Numbered from the stretch's first letter, positions 51,307-60,538 are shown. The stretch: DNA of 64,000 bases from Acidobacteriota bacterium (GCA_013289835.1 JABCZG010000018.1:1-64000), one strand, 5' to 3'. Notes: generated from the letters alone by a model not told the origin. Numbers and translations are program-made.

Positions 51307-52017
51307 CTAGGCAGAAACGGCTCGTCGATAAGGGATGGGGTCCGGCACGCCTGCCTCTTGAAAAGCGCGCAGACGCAGCAAGCAACTATCACAGGCCCCG
51401 CAGGCGGCATCTTCATTCTGGTAACACGACCAGGTTAGATGCAGTGGAGCTCCAAGCTCGACGCCCCTCCGGATAATCTCGCTCTTCTTCAGCGTAATCA
51501 CCGGCGTAACAATTCCGATCTGCGTTTCCGGCCGCGTGCCCACGCGAATCAACTCCTGAAATACCCGGTAATATTTCGGACGGCAATCCGGATAGCCCGA
51601 ACTGTCTTCCGCCACTGCGCCGATGTAAATCGCGCCCGCTCCGATCGCTTCCGCCCAGCTCACCGCCACCGATAGAAAATGCGCATTGCGAAACGGAACG
51701 TAGGTCACGGGAATCGCGCTCCCATGCGGCCCCGAGCCGCCCAATTCGTTTTCCGGGACCGCAATATTTTTGTCTGTGAGAGCGGACCCGCCAATCGCGC
51801 GGAAATGGTCGAGCTGCACCACAAGCCGCTCGCGCACTCCATAGAAATCTGCAATGCCATTGAACGAGCGACGCTCCCGCTCCTGCGTGCGCTGCCCATA
51901 CCCAGCATGCAGCAGCGCCACATTCGATGCCCCATGTCGCTCCCGCGCCAACGCCGTGCACACGCACGAATCCATCCCCCCACTCAGCAGCACCACCGCT
52001 TTGCGTGAATCCGTCAT
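51307..52017 (-). CDS. queC: 7-cyano-7-deazaguanine (preQ0) synthase QueC
   Basis: QueC converts CDG to preQ0 with ammonia and ATP. The protein has the PP-loop ATPase start KAVVLLSGGMDSCVCTALA, VTYVPFRNAHFLSVAVSWAE, and the zinc-binding C-terminal SCYQNEDAACGACDSCLLR (four Cys). About 236 residues, of normal length. The start was put at the ATG of MTDSRKAV; GGAAAGG lies immediately upstream. It is the last queuosine gene of the cluster in transcription order (queD, membrane protein, queE, queC). Confidence 0.95.
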   Translation of the reverse strand: MTDSRKAVVLLSGGMDSCVCTALARERHGASNVALLHAGYGQRTQERERRSFNGIADFYGVRERLVVQLDHFRAIGGSALTDKNIAVPENELGGSGPHGSAIPVTYVPFRNAHFLSVAVSWAEAIGAGAIYIGAVAEDSSGYPDCRPKYYRVFQELIRVGTRPETQIGIVTPVITLKKSEIIRRGVELGAPLHLTWSCYQNEDAACGACDSCLLRLRAFQEAGVPDPIPYRRAVSA

Positions 52018-52164
52018 CGAACCTTTCCTCACCCCGGCGCCTTGATTTGCGTCTTCTTCTCCGCGAATTCTCTGCGTCTCAGCGTCTCTGCGTTATCTTT
52101 TTCTTTCTTTTGCCAGCTTCGCCCAACGCTCCAGACTCACTCCTAATCCATCACTTCCTTAACC

Positions 52165-52860
52165 TCAGACTCCCTTTGTCGCCGGATCCCAAACAAATTT
52201 ATGCAACTGCAGCCCCAGCCGCACCTGCAAACCATCCGCGAGCATCCACTCAACCACCGCCCGCGGCTCCAATCCCTGCCATTTCCCTCCCGGATCCTCA
52301 AACACCGGTGAAAACAAAACCTGTCTCACTCGCCGCGCCAGGCCATGCTGCAGCGTAAACTCCCGCGCAAACTCATAATCGCGCCGCGTCGAGAGCACGA
52401 ATTTCACTTCATCCTGTTCGCCGAGCGCTTCCAGATTCCGCATTTCGAACGTATCCGCTTCCCCGGAGTCAGGGCACTTCACATCCACGATCTTGATCAC
52501 CTCGCGCGGAAGTTCCCCGATGTAGCGCTCCCCGCTCGTCTCCACCATCACGGTGTATCCCGCAGCAACCATCTTCTCTGCCAGCGGATAAACCTCTTCC
52601 TGCAGCAGCGGCTCGCCGCCCGTCAATTCCACCAGCGGCACGGCCGATTGCGACCCGTGCAATTTCTCGCTGCGTCCTGCCAGCTCATCCACGCGGCCCA
52701 GAACTTCCTCCACGCTCATTTTCTTCCCGCCGTGAAACGCGTACGCGGTGTCGCACCACGTGCACCGCAAATTGCAGCCCGTCAGCCGCACAAAAATGCA
52801 CGGCAAGCCCGCGCGAGTGCCTTCGCCTTGAATCGATTTGAAAATTTCCGTGATGTACAT
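52165..52860 (-). CDS. queE: 7-carboxy-7-deazaguanine synthase QueE (radical SAM)
   Basis: A radical-SAM enzyme that makes CDG from CPH4. The 231-residue protein has the short N-terminus typical of QueE (MYITEIFKSIQGEG) and the [4Fe-4S] motif GCNLRCTWCDT (CxxxCxxC), followed by LTGGEPLLQ. It contains further family blocks (VETSG, KCPDSGE). It lies between the small membrane protein and queC. Confidence 0.94.
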   Translation of the reverse strand: MYITEIFKSIQGEGTRAGLPCIFVRLTGCNLRCTWCDTAYAFHGGKKMSVEEVLGRVDELAGRSEKLHGSQSAVPLVELTGGEPLLQEEVYPLAEKMVAAGYTVMVETSGERYIGELPREVIKIVDVKCPDSGEADTFEMRNLEALGEQDEVKFVLSTRRDYEFAREFTLQHGLARRVRQVLFSPVFEDPGGKWQGLEPRAVVEWMLADGLQVRLGLQLHKFVWDPATKGV

Positions 52861-52876
52861 GACGTGTTACTGCCCG

Positions 52877-53065
52877 CTATTGCCGGTTGGCATCCGCCTT
52901 GCGCGCGTTGCGCCGCGAGAGCCAGTAGATCGCGCCGAAGAAAAGCACCATCGTGATGATCAGGCGCGGATAACCCGGCGCATATCCCATGTAGCGCAGC
53001 ACGACGATGTAGCCCGCCGCCACCAGCAGCGCCGGAACCATAATAATGAAGAACGACTTATTCAT
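52877..53065 (-). CDS. Small two-helix membrane protein
   Basis: A 62-residue protein (MNKSFFIIMVPALL...) with two predicted membrane helices (about 5-23 and 34-50) joined by a short loop (RYMGYAPGYPR), and a basic C-terminus (RRNARKADANRQ). CAGGTGAGCGG precedes the ATG. It sits between queD (23 bases upstream) and queE (16 bases downstream), so it is co-transcribed with preQ0 genes. A role as preQ0/queuine transporter subunit is imaginable but not supported. Confidence 0.7.
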   Translation of the reverse strand: MNKSFFIIMVPALLVAAGYIVVLRYMGYAPGYPRLIITMVLFFGAIYWLSRRNARKADANRQ

Positions 53066-53088
53066 CCGCTCACCTGTCTTGCGACTGG

Positions 53089-53469
53089 CTAAGCCCCTGG
53101 CCGGTACTGCGCCCGGCTCGTGTCCGTCTCCCACAAAAGTACATCCGTTACCCGCGCACCGGCCGGCAGATCTTTCAACTTCCGCGTGACTTCATCGTAA
53201 AAATACTTCGCCACGTTCTCCGCCGAAGGATTCACGGTCTTAAACGGCTCCAGGTCATTCATGAACTGGTGGTCGAGCCGGCCCATGATCTCTCGGATCA
53301 CCTGCTTGAGCTGCGTGAAATCCACCAGCAGCCCGACGGAATCCAGCTGCGGCCCCTCCAGCGTCACACGCACCCGATAATTGTGTCCATGCACATTCTC
53401 GCATTTACCCTTGTACCCGCGCAGGGCATGCCCCGCCGAAAACGTCTCTTCCACACTCACTTGAAACAT
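53089..53469 (-). CDS. queD: 6-carboxy-5,6,7,8-tetrahydropterin synthase QueD
   Basis: QueD converts dihydroneopterin triphosphate to 6-carboxytetrahydropterin, an early step of preQ0 synthesis. About 126 residues. Zinc and active-site motifs: FSAGHAL (His), KCENVHGHNYRV (catalytic Cys and HxH), LDHQFMND and PSAENVAKYFYD. The start was set at the ATG of MFQVSVEETF with GGAGAG 4 bases upstream. It is the first gene of the minus-strand preQ0 cluster; folE and queF are not here. Confidence 0.93.
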   Translation of the reverse strand: MFQVSVEETFSAGHALRGYKGKCENVHGHNYRVRVTLEGPQLDSVGLLVDFTQLKQVIREIMGRLDHQFMNDLEPFKTVNPSAENVAKYFYDEVTRKLKDLPAGARVTDVLLWETDTSRAQYRPGA

Positions 53470-53498
53470 ATCTCTCCAAATACCACACCGCCGCAGTA

Positions 53499-53548
53499 GA
53501 ACAGGCACTCTTGCCTGTTCCCAGTGGGACAGGCATTCCTGCCTGTCC
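53499..53548. repeat. Two adjacent related palindromes (REP-like)
   Basis: Two perfect 8-bp palindromic stems stand side by side: GAACAGGC-ACTCTT-GCCTGTTC (53499-53520) and GGACAGGC-ATTCCT-GCCTGTCC (53527-53548). They share the core ACAGGCA-TC-TGCCTGT and are separated by 6 bases. They lie upstream of queD. Similar hairpins are possible REP-like elements. Confidence 0.75.
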
Positions 53549-53633
53549 TCTTCAAATCGCAGCGCAATCTAACCCTTCGCCGATCACCCTTGCAAAGTCG
53601 ACGAATCCCCGGAATCCCTTTCTTCCGCACCCA

Positions 53634-55811
53634 TCACGCAAGCCGCGCCGACTTGCTCCGCACCCGCTCCAGCCCCGCATTCCCCGCAAAAAACCTCGTA
53701 ACCTCAGCCAATTCGTGCGTCATCCCATACTGCGGCAGCGACTCCAGGAAAATTTTACCATACGGCATCCGCTGCAGCCGCGTATCGAGCAGTGCCAGCA
53801 CGCCTCGGTCCGTCTTCGTTCGAATCAACCGCCCGAATCCCTGCTTCAGCGCCAGCACCGCCTGCGGCACCTGAAATTCCGCAAACGGATTGCGTCCATC
53901 TTCCTGCAACGCGCGCACGCGAGCCGCCACGATCGGATCGCTGGGCACCGCAAACGGTAGCCGGTCCACAATCACGCAGGAAAGCTGTTCCCCCGGCACA
54001 TCCACGCCTTGCCAAAAGCTTGCCGTCGCGAACAGCACAGCCGCCTCGGTGTTCTTGAAGCGTTCCAGCAGGACCGACCGCGGCGCCGTCCCCTGCAGCA
54101 GCAAGGGAAATGGCACACGCGAACGCAAGCGCTCGAACAGATCGTTCATCTGCGAATAGCTGGTGAACAGGCAGAACGCCCGTCCCTGACTCAGTTCCAG
54201 CAACTTTGCGATTTCGTCCGCGGCCTTTGCCGGAAAACCGGCGTCGCGCACGTCCGGCATACTGCGCGGCAGGTACAACAACGCCTGGCTTGGAAAATCA
54301 AACTCTGGCGGCAGCGCACGGTCCTTCGCATGATCGATCCCCAACCGCTGGCGAATGTAATCGAATCGCCCGCCAACAGTGAGCGTCGCGGACGTCAGAA
54401 TGACCGTGTCAAACTGTTCGAATAGCCGCTCCCGCAAAATCTGGCTAACATCAATCGGTGTAGCCGTCAGGAACACGCCCTTATTCCTGCGCTCGTACCA
54501 GTAGACGAAATTCTTCTCGTTCGATTCGAATAAAAACGCCAGCTCTTGGCGCAATTCAAAGCTGCGCCGCGCAATGCGTGTCAGTTCTTCCGGCTTGCTC
54601 GCCAGCGCCGCGAACTCCGTCTCCACGCCCTTCAGCGAGGCCGTCAGCGCGTCATACGCTTCGCGGTTCTGCTCCAGAAACGCCTCGCGCTCGTTCCGCG
54701 AGAAGGAAAATCTCCCATCGCGCGACGGGAACAATTCGAAAAATCCTCGGCTGCGCTCGCGAATCCGCTGCGTCTTGCGCAGCAGCGATGGCGACCCAAG
54801 ATTCAGCAAGCGCAATGTCTGATCCGCGTCCCGCGCCAGCTCTTCAAACCGGAAATTCGAAATCTGCCGCCCGAAATAGTCGCTGGCCACGTCTTCCATC
54901 TCATGTGCTTCGTCAAACACCACCGCCGAGTATTCCGGCAGGATGCTCCCGAAATCGTCCTGCTTCAGCGCCAGGTCCGCGAAAAACAAATGATGATTCA
55001 CGATGATCAGGTCGGCCTCTTTGGCCCGCTGCTGCATCCCGGTTATAAAGCAGGGACCAAACGACGGGCAATTCTTGCCCGTGCACGTGTCCCTTCGCGC
55101 GTCCAGTTTTCCCCAGAGCTGCGAATCGTCCGGTAAAAATGTCAGTTCCGCGCGGTCGCCGCTCTCCGTCAATTTCGACCAATCTCTGATCTGCCGGAAC
55201 TGATCCATCTCCTCCATCCCGTTCAACAAAGCGTGGTCCTGCATCTGATTCAGTTTTGAGATGCACAAAAAGTTCGCGCGCCCTTTCATCACCGCCACTT
55301 TGAGGTTCGGCGCGAAGTGCTTTTGCAGAAACGGAATATCCTTCTGGTAGAGCTGCTCCTGCAGCGACTTCGTCGCCGTCGAAATCACCACCCGCCGCCC
55401 GCTGCAAATCGCCGGCAGCAGGTACGCCAGCGTTTTCCCCGTCCCCGTCCCCGCCTCCACGATCGCGTGATGATGCGTTTCGAACGCATCGTGCACCAGT
55501 TCCGCCATCTCCAGCTGCGCCGGCCGGTGCTCGTACTCCGACGTCACCGTCGACCGGTCAAATCCCCCCGCCATGCATTTTTCGAGAAATCCCCCTGGCC
55601 CGAACACCTCCTGCATGGACGGCTTCGCAGCCGCGCCCCCAGCAGCCTCCGCGCCACCTTCCGCCGCTTCACCAATCACTGTGGGGTCATCCTCGACCGG
55701 CACCCGTCCCGCCTCACGCGCCTTCACCGCGCGCCCGTTCTTCGCCAAGGAAACGTCCAGCGCCGAATTCGTTGTGCGTTTCGCCAGAAATACCGCCTTA
55801 TTCCCGCTCAC
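53634..55811 (-). CDS. DinG/XPD-type ATP-dependent DNA helicase
   Basis: A 725-residue superfamily 2 helicase with an iron-sulfur cluster domain, like DinG/YoaA. The Walker A is AGTGTGKTLAYL, the Walker B DEAH is VVFDEAHEMEDV. The cluster cysteines fit FLCISKLNQM and CTGKNCPSFGPC. The C-terminal motifs include TSATLTVGG, the FATASFWQGVDVPGEQLSCV segment, and QGFGRLIRTKTDRG (motif VI). The first 65 residues are not conserved (low-complexity Ala/Glu). It probably unwinds D-loops, R-loops or G4 during DNA repair. It is not in an evident operon. Confidence 0.93.
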   Translation of the reverse strand: MSGNKAVFLAKRTTNSALDVSLAKNGRAVKAREAGRVPVEDDPTVIGEAAEGGAEAAGGAAAKPSMQEVFGPGGFLEKCMAGGFDRSTVTSEYEHRPAQLEMAELVHDAFETHHHAIVEAGTGTGKTLAYLLPAICSGRRVVISTATKSLQEQLYQKDIPFLQKHFAPNLKVAVMKGRANFLCISKLNQMQDHALLNGMEEMDQFRQIRDWSKLTESGDRAELTFLPDDSQLWGKLDARRDTCTGKNCPSFGPCFITGMQQRAKEADLIIVNHHLFFADLALKQDDFGSILPEYSAVVFDEAHEMEDVASDYFGRQISNFRFEELARDADQTLRLLNLGSPSLLRKTQRIRERSRGFFELFPSRDGRFSFSRNEREAFLEQNREAYDALTASLKGVETEFAALASKPEELTRIARRSFELRQELAFLFESNEKNFVYWYERRNKGVFLTATPIDVSQILRERLFEQFDTVILTSATLTVGGRFDYIRQRLGIDHAKDRALPPEFDFPSQALLYLPRSMPDVRDAGFPAKAADEIAKLLELSQGRAFCLFTSYSQMNDLFERLRSRVPFPLLLQGTAPRSVLLERFKNTEAAVLFATASFWQGVDVPGEQLSCVIVDRLPFAVPSDPIVAARVRALQEDGRNPFAEFQVPQAVLALKQGFGRLIRTKTDRGVLALLDTRLQRMPYGKIFLESLPQYGMTHELAEVTRFFAGNAGLERVRSKSARLA

Positions 55812-56036
55812 AGCGTAGCGACGAGTAACGATAGCATACCCTCTCGTTCCTCTCCGTCACCACCCGCCCCCAACCCGCCTCCGCAGCCCTCTTGTTCCAC
55901 GACATTTAGCACTTGAACACGCCAGGCCTTCTTGCGGTTCCTTCCACCCCCCGGCCTGCGTTACATTCGATAGCGGGGATTCTGGGCGTTTTCGTTCCAG
56001 GATGCGAACGCGGATAACTCTGTCGTGGGGTGCCAC

Positions 56037-57557
56037 ATGAAACGCATCAAAACTCTTTTATTTCTTCCCATTCTCTTGCTCGTAGCCATCTCCGTCAGCT
56101 CCTGCAGCGGCCCAAAACCCGGCACCGTTTGCACTACCTGTACCTCCGGTACCGGCACCGTCAGTCTAACCATGGTAGCCGACACTCTTCCGGCCAACCC
56201 CTCTCTTTTGACATTTAGAGTCACCATCACGGGGATTGCTCTTGTCAACTCCGCAGGCACGCAGCAGGCTCTAACGCTCAATAGTTTGCCCGTCGTTGAC
56301 CTCATGCGCTTGCAATCCGATTCTCTTTTCCTGGGAACTTTTGCGAATATTCCCGCTGGCCAGTACACGGGCGTGATCGTCTCGTTCTCAAACCCGGTCA
56401 TCACGTTTTTGAACGACACCGCGGGCACGCTGCAAGGCTGTGTATCCGGCGCAGTTTGCCCACAAGTCGCTCTCGTCGCCTCTGGAACTCCGCAGGCGAG
56501 CCTCACGTTCACCGTTTCTTCGACGACCGCCGCCGGCATTGGCATTGATCTCAATTTAAGCAATCTCTTAACTATTTCCGGCGCCAGCCTCACCGTGAAT
56601 TTCGCGACCACCAATCTTCTCAGCGCCTTCACTCTTCCCCGCACCGGAACCACTTTGTCCGCAACACAATTCGATCTCATCGAGGATTTTACCGGTGTCG
56701 TCAGCATTAGCAACCAGGCCATCACAATTACTTCCGCCAGTGCCACGGGTCGCGGCTCCCTTACTGCGAGTGCCACGGCCAACACCATTTTGAATGCGGA
56801 CCCCTCTGGAACCCTCTGCAATAACCCCGTGGGGAATGTGGCCAACTGCGTGGCTAGCAATCAGGCCGCAAGCATGGACGCCGTCCTAAACTCCGATGGC
56901 ACTCTCTCTATTCAGGAAATCGAGCCGCTCCTCGCCACCTTGCAGGACACCGTCGAAGGCATCGTCGTGGCCAATCCGAATAACGGCACGCAATTCACGA
57001 TAATCGTGACCGACCTCATCCCCGCCGCCCAGAATTCGCTGATCGGCAATCTACACATCGGCGACGGCCTGATCGTGAATCTTGCCGCCAACCCATCGTT
57101 CTTCGTTGACACCAAGGGCTTAACGAACCTCCAGGGCAGCTTGAGCAATTTTGCCGGTCAGTCGGATACGAGCGCCATACATCTCGGACAGAGCGTCGCG
57201 GTGCACGTTACAACCTTCACTGCGGCCACTGGGATTACCCTTGCTACCGCTGCGTCCTCAAACACCGACACCGTCACGCTTCGCTGGTCACGCTTTACGT
57301 CCACGCCGCAGGCCCCTTCTACTCCAACTTTCGACATCGCTGGCCTGCCCTCTTATTTCAACTTTGCCCAAGGCAGTCTTTTCACAGTGCAAACAACTAC
57401 CGGAACGCCCGGTACTGCGGGTGTGACGAACTTTGACGGAATCCCCAACACTGGCAGTCTCAACGGCGATCCCGTTGGTATCCGCGCCCTGCTGCTTGAG
57501 AACACTACTAATTCGGCGAATCCGGCCTTTTTCGCCGCCAAAGTCCGTCAACACTGA
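56037..57557 (+). CDS. DUF4382-domain lipoprotein
   Basis: A 506-residue outer- or inner-membrane lipoprotein of unknown function. The signal peptide ends in a lipobox (SVSSCSG). A DUF4382-like beta-sandwich covers about 40-170 (TVSLTMVADTLPANPSLLTFRVTITGIAL). A second beta-rich part with Thr/Ser/Asn-rich sequence follows to the end. Start at the ATG of MKRIKTLLF; GTGGGGT lies upstream. It is followed by a good terminator. It may bind surface glycans or act as an adhesin, but no evidence here shows this. Confidence 0.82.
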   Translation: MKRIKTLLFLPILLLVAISVSSCSGPKPGTVCTTCTSGTGTVSLTMVADTLPANPSLLTFRVTITGIALVNSAGTQQALTLNSLPVVDLMRLQSDSLFLGTFANIPAGQYTGVIVSFSNPVITFLNDTAGTLQGCVSGAVCPQVALVASGTPQASLTFTVSSTTAAGIGIDLNLSNLLTISGASLTVNFATTNLLSAFTLPRTGTTLSATQFDLIEDFTGVVSISNQAITITSASATGRGSLTASATANTILNADPSGTLCNNPVGNVANCVASNQAASMDAVLNSDGTLSIQEIEPLLATLQDTVEGIVVANPNNGTQFTIIVTDLIPAAQNSLIGNLHIGDGLIVNLAANPSFFVDTKGLTNLQGSLSNFAGQSDTSAIHLGQSVAVHVTTFTAATGITLATAASSNTDTVTLRWSRFTSTPQAPSTPTFDIAGLPSYFNFAQGSLFTVQTTTGTPGTAGVTNFDGIPNTGSLNGDPVGIRALLLENTTNSANPAFFAAKVRQH

Positions 57558-57606
57558 TCTTCGTTCGCTCCGAACGGTTTCGCTTTTCCCCGCCTCCGCA
57601 AAAGGC

Positions 57607-57646
57607 AACGGGCTCCCCGACACTGTCGGCGAGCCCGTTCTTTTTC
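57607..57646 (+). terminator. Intrinsic terminator of the DUF4382 gene
   Basis: A 9-bp stem AACGGGCTC/GAGCCCGTT with an inner complementary pair (CCGACA/TGTCGG) is followed by CTTTTT. It lies about 50 bases after the stop codon. Confidence 0.9.
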
Positions 57647-57757
57647 CAACTCTGAAATCCTTCCTCTTAAGAGTCTACGGAAAGTTCCAAAGGCGGTTCC
57701 AACCACGACTTCTCACCTCGCCCAGCTCCATTCCTACTGTCCACTGAAAACTCTTCC

Positions 57758-59437
57758 TCACGCCGGCACCGCCCCTCCCACCGTCGCACTCGGCGGCGTA
57801 TACGGCCCCGACGGCATCCCCGGCGCAATCACCGGCTGCAGCCGCCGGTAAACCACCAACGAAATCGCCCCAATTCCCCAGAACGCCGCGCCATACTTAA
57901 ACACCCAGCCCACGTGCGGAATCATCGTGCACAGCCGCAACAGCACAAAACCCACCGCCATCCGCCCAATCAGCGGCCAAATCTCTTGCGTCCGCCCCAT
58001 CAACCATTGCCCAATCAACGCAGCCACCACAATCTGCCCAAAATACAGCGACGCATACCACAGGAAAAACGTCGAAATCCCAATGAACAATCCCACCACC
58101 GTCACGCACGCAATCAATGCCGCGATGGGAAGTCCGCATCCCACCAGTATCCCCAGCCCCGCCGACGCGCCATATCGCTCCGTGGATTTCACCGCCTCTT
58201 CCGCGAAGTTCGGCATCAGCGCGAACAGCACCAGCCCAAACAATATGTACGCCGCCGCCCAAATCACCTGCCAGATGTAGTAGCTGCCGTCGCGATACTC
58301 TTTTCTTCTCTCTATCTGCTTGAATTCCACCGGGGACGCTAGCTTCGCAGATGACGAAACCTCCGCCGGCTTGTCTCCCTCAAAATGAATCGGCCCGCCC
58401 ACCTGCCCGTTCGCCCCGATTGTCATCGCGTGCCCTTTTTCCCGGATGCCGCCTTCCACCACGCCGCTGACGTTTACTTCCGTTCCAAAGAACAAAATGT
58501 CCCGCCCCAGGTGCCCGTCAATCGCCATCGTGTCGCCGAACATCGTCACGCTGCCTCCGACTTTTCCCGTCGACTCCACCGTCACCGCATCGCCGAACCA
58601 CATCACGTTTCTCGTGACGGTTCCGGAAATCACTCCATTGTTCCCTGCGCCTCGCACATTCCCGTCCACTGTCCCGCGAACCTGCAATAACCTCCCGGCG
58701 CAGATCACGTCTCCCGTCACGTGCCCGTCAATCTCAATGTCCTTCCCGGCCGCAAAAACATCGCCTTCCACCGTTCCTTCGATCCGCACGCGCTCGCCGG
58801 ACATATAGATATCGCCTTTGATGCTTTCGTCCTTGTTAACAGTAGGGCTTTGTCCGCCGCGATATTCCGTCGCCGAAGCCGCCGGCGCCACCGTCAGCAC
58901 CGTGCAGAACCCCGCGAACACCAGCGCCAGCGCCGACCCGCGCCGGATGCGCCGCCGGAAGAACAACGCTCCCAGCCCCGCCAAGGTCAGCATCGCCAGC
59001 ACCTCTAAGAGTGTGATCACGGATTGCCACCCTTTCCACATTGCGCCTTGAAAAATCAGCAGTCCCAGCAGGTTCGACCCGCCAAATCCCGCCTGTTCCA
59101 GTTGCTGTTGCCACGGCTGGATGTAACTCGTATACAGCGCGTAAGCTCCCGTGGCCGCCAGGCCAAATACCAGTCCCCAAATCCATTGCATGGACTTGCG
59201 CGCCCTCTCCTGGAACTGCGCCAGCCTTGATGGCAGTGGCTCGTCTTCTTCCAGCATCGCTCGTGTCAGCAGCCGCGATTCGCGCTCCAGCGCCCGCAGC
59301 AGCGTTCGGCACGTGTCGCATTCCTGCGTGTGCGCGGACACTTCCATCCCCCGCGCGCGATCCAGTTGCCGCTCGACGTACAGCAGGAGCGTCATTTCAT
59401 CCAGATGCTTTCCATTGTCCTTCGGCACTTCGCTCAT
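57758..59437 (-). CDS. Anti-sigma factor fused to bactofilin-like and multi-pass membrane domains
   Basis: A 559-residue fusion. The N-terminal ZAS zinc finger (residues 11-45) has H36, C40 and C43 in HTQECDTC. Then come three membrane helices (about 84-105, 122-150 and 165-185). A polymer-forming bactofilin-like beta-solenoid follows (about 200-355, repeats such as GDIYMSGERVRIEG, GDVFAAGKDIEIDGHVTG, GNVRGAGNNGVISGTV). A C-terminal set of four or five helices (about 385-540) ends the protein. The ZAS end would hold the sigma factor from the overlapping gene (59434-60042). The bactofilin domain is predicted on the periplasmic side after the third helix, which is unusual. The overlap of 4 bases with the sigma gene couples translation. 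Confidence 0.82.
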   Translation of the reverse strand: MSEVPKDNGKHLDEMTLLLYVERQLDRARGMEVSAHTQECDTCRTLLRALERESRLLTRAMLEEDEPLPSRLAQFQERARKSMQWIWGLVFGLAATGAYALYTSYIQPWQQQLEQAGFGGSNLLGLLIFQGAMWKGWQSVITLLEVLAMLTLAGLGALFFRRRIRRGSALALVFAGFCTVLTVAPAASATEYRGGQSPTVNKDESIKGDIYMSGERVRIEGTVEGDVFAAGKDIEIDGHVTGDVICAGRLLQVRGTVDGNVRGAGNNGVISGTVTRNVMWFGDAVTVESTGKVGGSVTMFGDTMAIDGHLGRDILFFGTEVNVSGVVEGGIREKGHAMTIGANGQVGGPIHFEGDKPAEVSSSAKLASPVEFKQIERRKEYRDGSYYIWQVIWAAAYILFGLVLFALMPNFAEEAVKSTERYGASAGLGILVGCGLPIAALIACVTVVGLFIGISTFFLWYASLYFGQIVVAALIGQWLMGRTQEIWPLIGRMAVGFVLLRLCTMIPHVGWVFKYGAAFWGIGAISLVVYRRLQPVIAPGMPSGPYTPPSATVGGAVPA

Positions 59438-60042
59438 GAAGCTCCTCCCGCCGCCAGCGCCGCGTTTCCTTCCAGCGCCTGCCGCAGCTCGTGCCGGGCT
59501 CGCAGCAGCACCACGCCCACAAAGGCGCGCCGCACTCCCAGCGCATCAGCAATTTCGTCGTAACTCATGTCCGAGTAATAGCGCATCACCAGCGCCATGC
59601 GCGCCCGCGCTCCCAGTTTATCCAGCGCTCGTCGCACTTCTTCGCTGCTTCTCTCTTCTATCAGCTTTTCCAGTTGGCTCGGGTCCGGATGTTCCAACGG
59701 CAGATTCTCCAGATCCCCCGTTTCCTTGTCCTGGCGAATCTTGCGCCGCCGCAGCATATCCCAGCAGTGGTTCGCTGCCACCTTATAGAGCCATGCCGAG
59801 AACGACCGCGTCGAGTCGTACTGGTTCAGTTTGCCCTTTAATTTCATGAAAACTTCCATGGTGGCGTCTTCCGCATCCTCACGGGTTGGAAGCGCACGGC
59901 GGCAAAACCGGAAGATCGCCGGAGCGTAGTCGTGATAGAGCTGCCCCCAAGCCTCGGCGTCACCCGCCCTGGCACGGGTGATCACCTCCGTTGGTTCCGT
60001 TATTCCCGGCGCACTCATCCGGCCTGGTCTCAGCGTTTCCAT
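59434..60042 (-). CDS. ECF-type RNA polymerase sigma factor
   Basis: A 202-residue group 4 sigma factor. Region 2 is AWGQLYHDYAPAIFRFCRRAL...DAEDATMEVFMKLKGKL, with the core-binding and -10 recognition segments. Region 4 is DKLGARARMALVMRYYSDMSYDEIADALGVRRAFVGVVLLRARHELR. The stop codon overlaps the anti-sigma start by 4 bases. An alternative start 24 bases downstream (MSAPGITE) is possible; neither has a strong ribosome binding site. It is divergent from the Oar-type receptor at 60539. Confidence 0.9.
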   Translation of the reverse strand: METLRPGRMSAPGITEPTEVITRARAGDAEAWGQLYHDYAPAIFRFCRRALPTREDAEDATMEVFMKLKGKLNQYDSTRSFSAWLYKVAANHCWDMLRRRKIRQDKETGDLENLPLEHPDPSQLEKLIEERSSEEVRRALDKLGARARMALVMRYYSDMSYDEIADALGVRRAFVGVVLLRARHELRQALEGNAALAAGGAS

Positions 60043-60538
60043 AGACTAGTACGCACCCCGGACCCAAAAACTTACCTGAACTTAACAAATCGCAATAACC
60101 CACTCCCCGGCTATCCCTCCCAGGCTCAGCACTCTAGCAGAAACCGGCCAGGAGACTAAGCCTCGCAGCTATATCCCCAGCAATATCCGCCACAGGTCGG
60201 GACGCACCATTTTGCGGCCTCCACCTCGCTCCGCGACTATCAATTTTTCTGTTACATGGAATGAAATTCATTATCCTTGACACTTTGCGCAAGAAAGGGT
60301 TAAAAGTCACTCTACCAAGCCATTTTTGGCCTGAGTGCTGTATCGTTTTTGAACCGAAAAGGGAGCGAGCGGGTCCGGGGAGCTTGTTCTCGTTTTCAGC
60401 ACTTGGTTCAGCGTCTTGAATCAATGCCGAACGGTTCGCAATGCGACATTTCAGCCATTTTTTCGTTTTCCAAGCATGTGGTCGAGAGGCCGCAGGCGGG
60501 TGCTATTTTTTGATCTCGATAAGGGGGGTGTTGATATC
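60043..60538. other. Divergent intergenic region between ECF sigma and receptor genes
   Basis: A 496-base region without a credible gene. It carries the candidate receptor promoter at 60277-60305 and, by position, the sigma-factor promoter. A short palindrome GCCATTTTTGGC occurs near 60330. The sigma factor may regulate the divergent receptor, but I found no matching ECF -35/-10 pair that both promoters share. Confidence 0.4.
60277..60305 (+). promoter_or_regulatory. Candidate promoter of the receptor gene
   Basis: A perfect -35 TTGACA (60277-60282) with a 17-base spacer leads to a weak -10 TTAAAA (60300-60305). It lies about 235 bases upstream of the receptor start. The weak -10 lowers confidence. 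Confidence 0.4.

Noticed and set aside
53470..53633. preQ1 riboswitch upstream of queD
   Set aside because: The short conserved preQ1-I pattern (C-rich loop with an A-rich tail) is absent; the region instead holds two palindromes.
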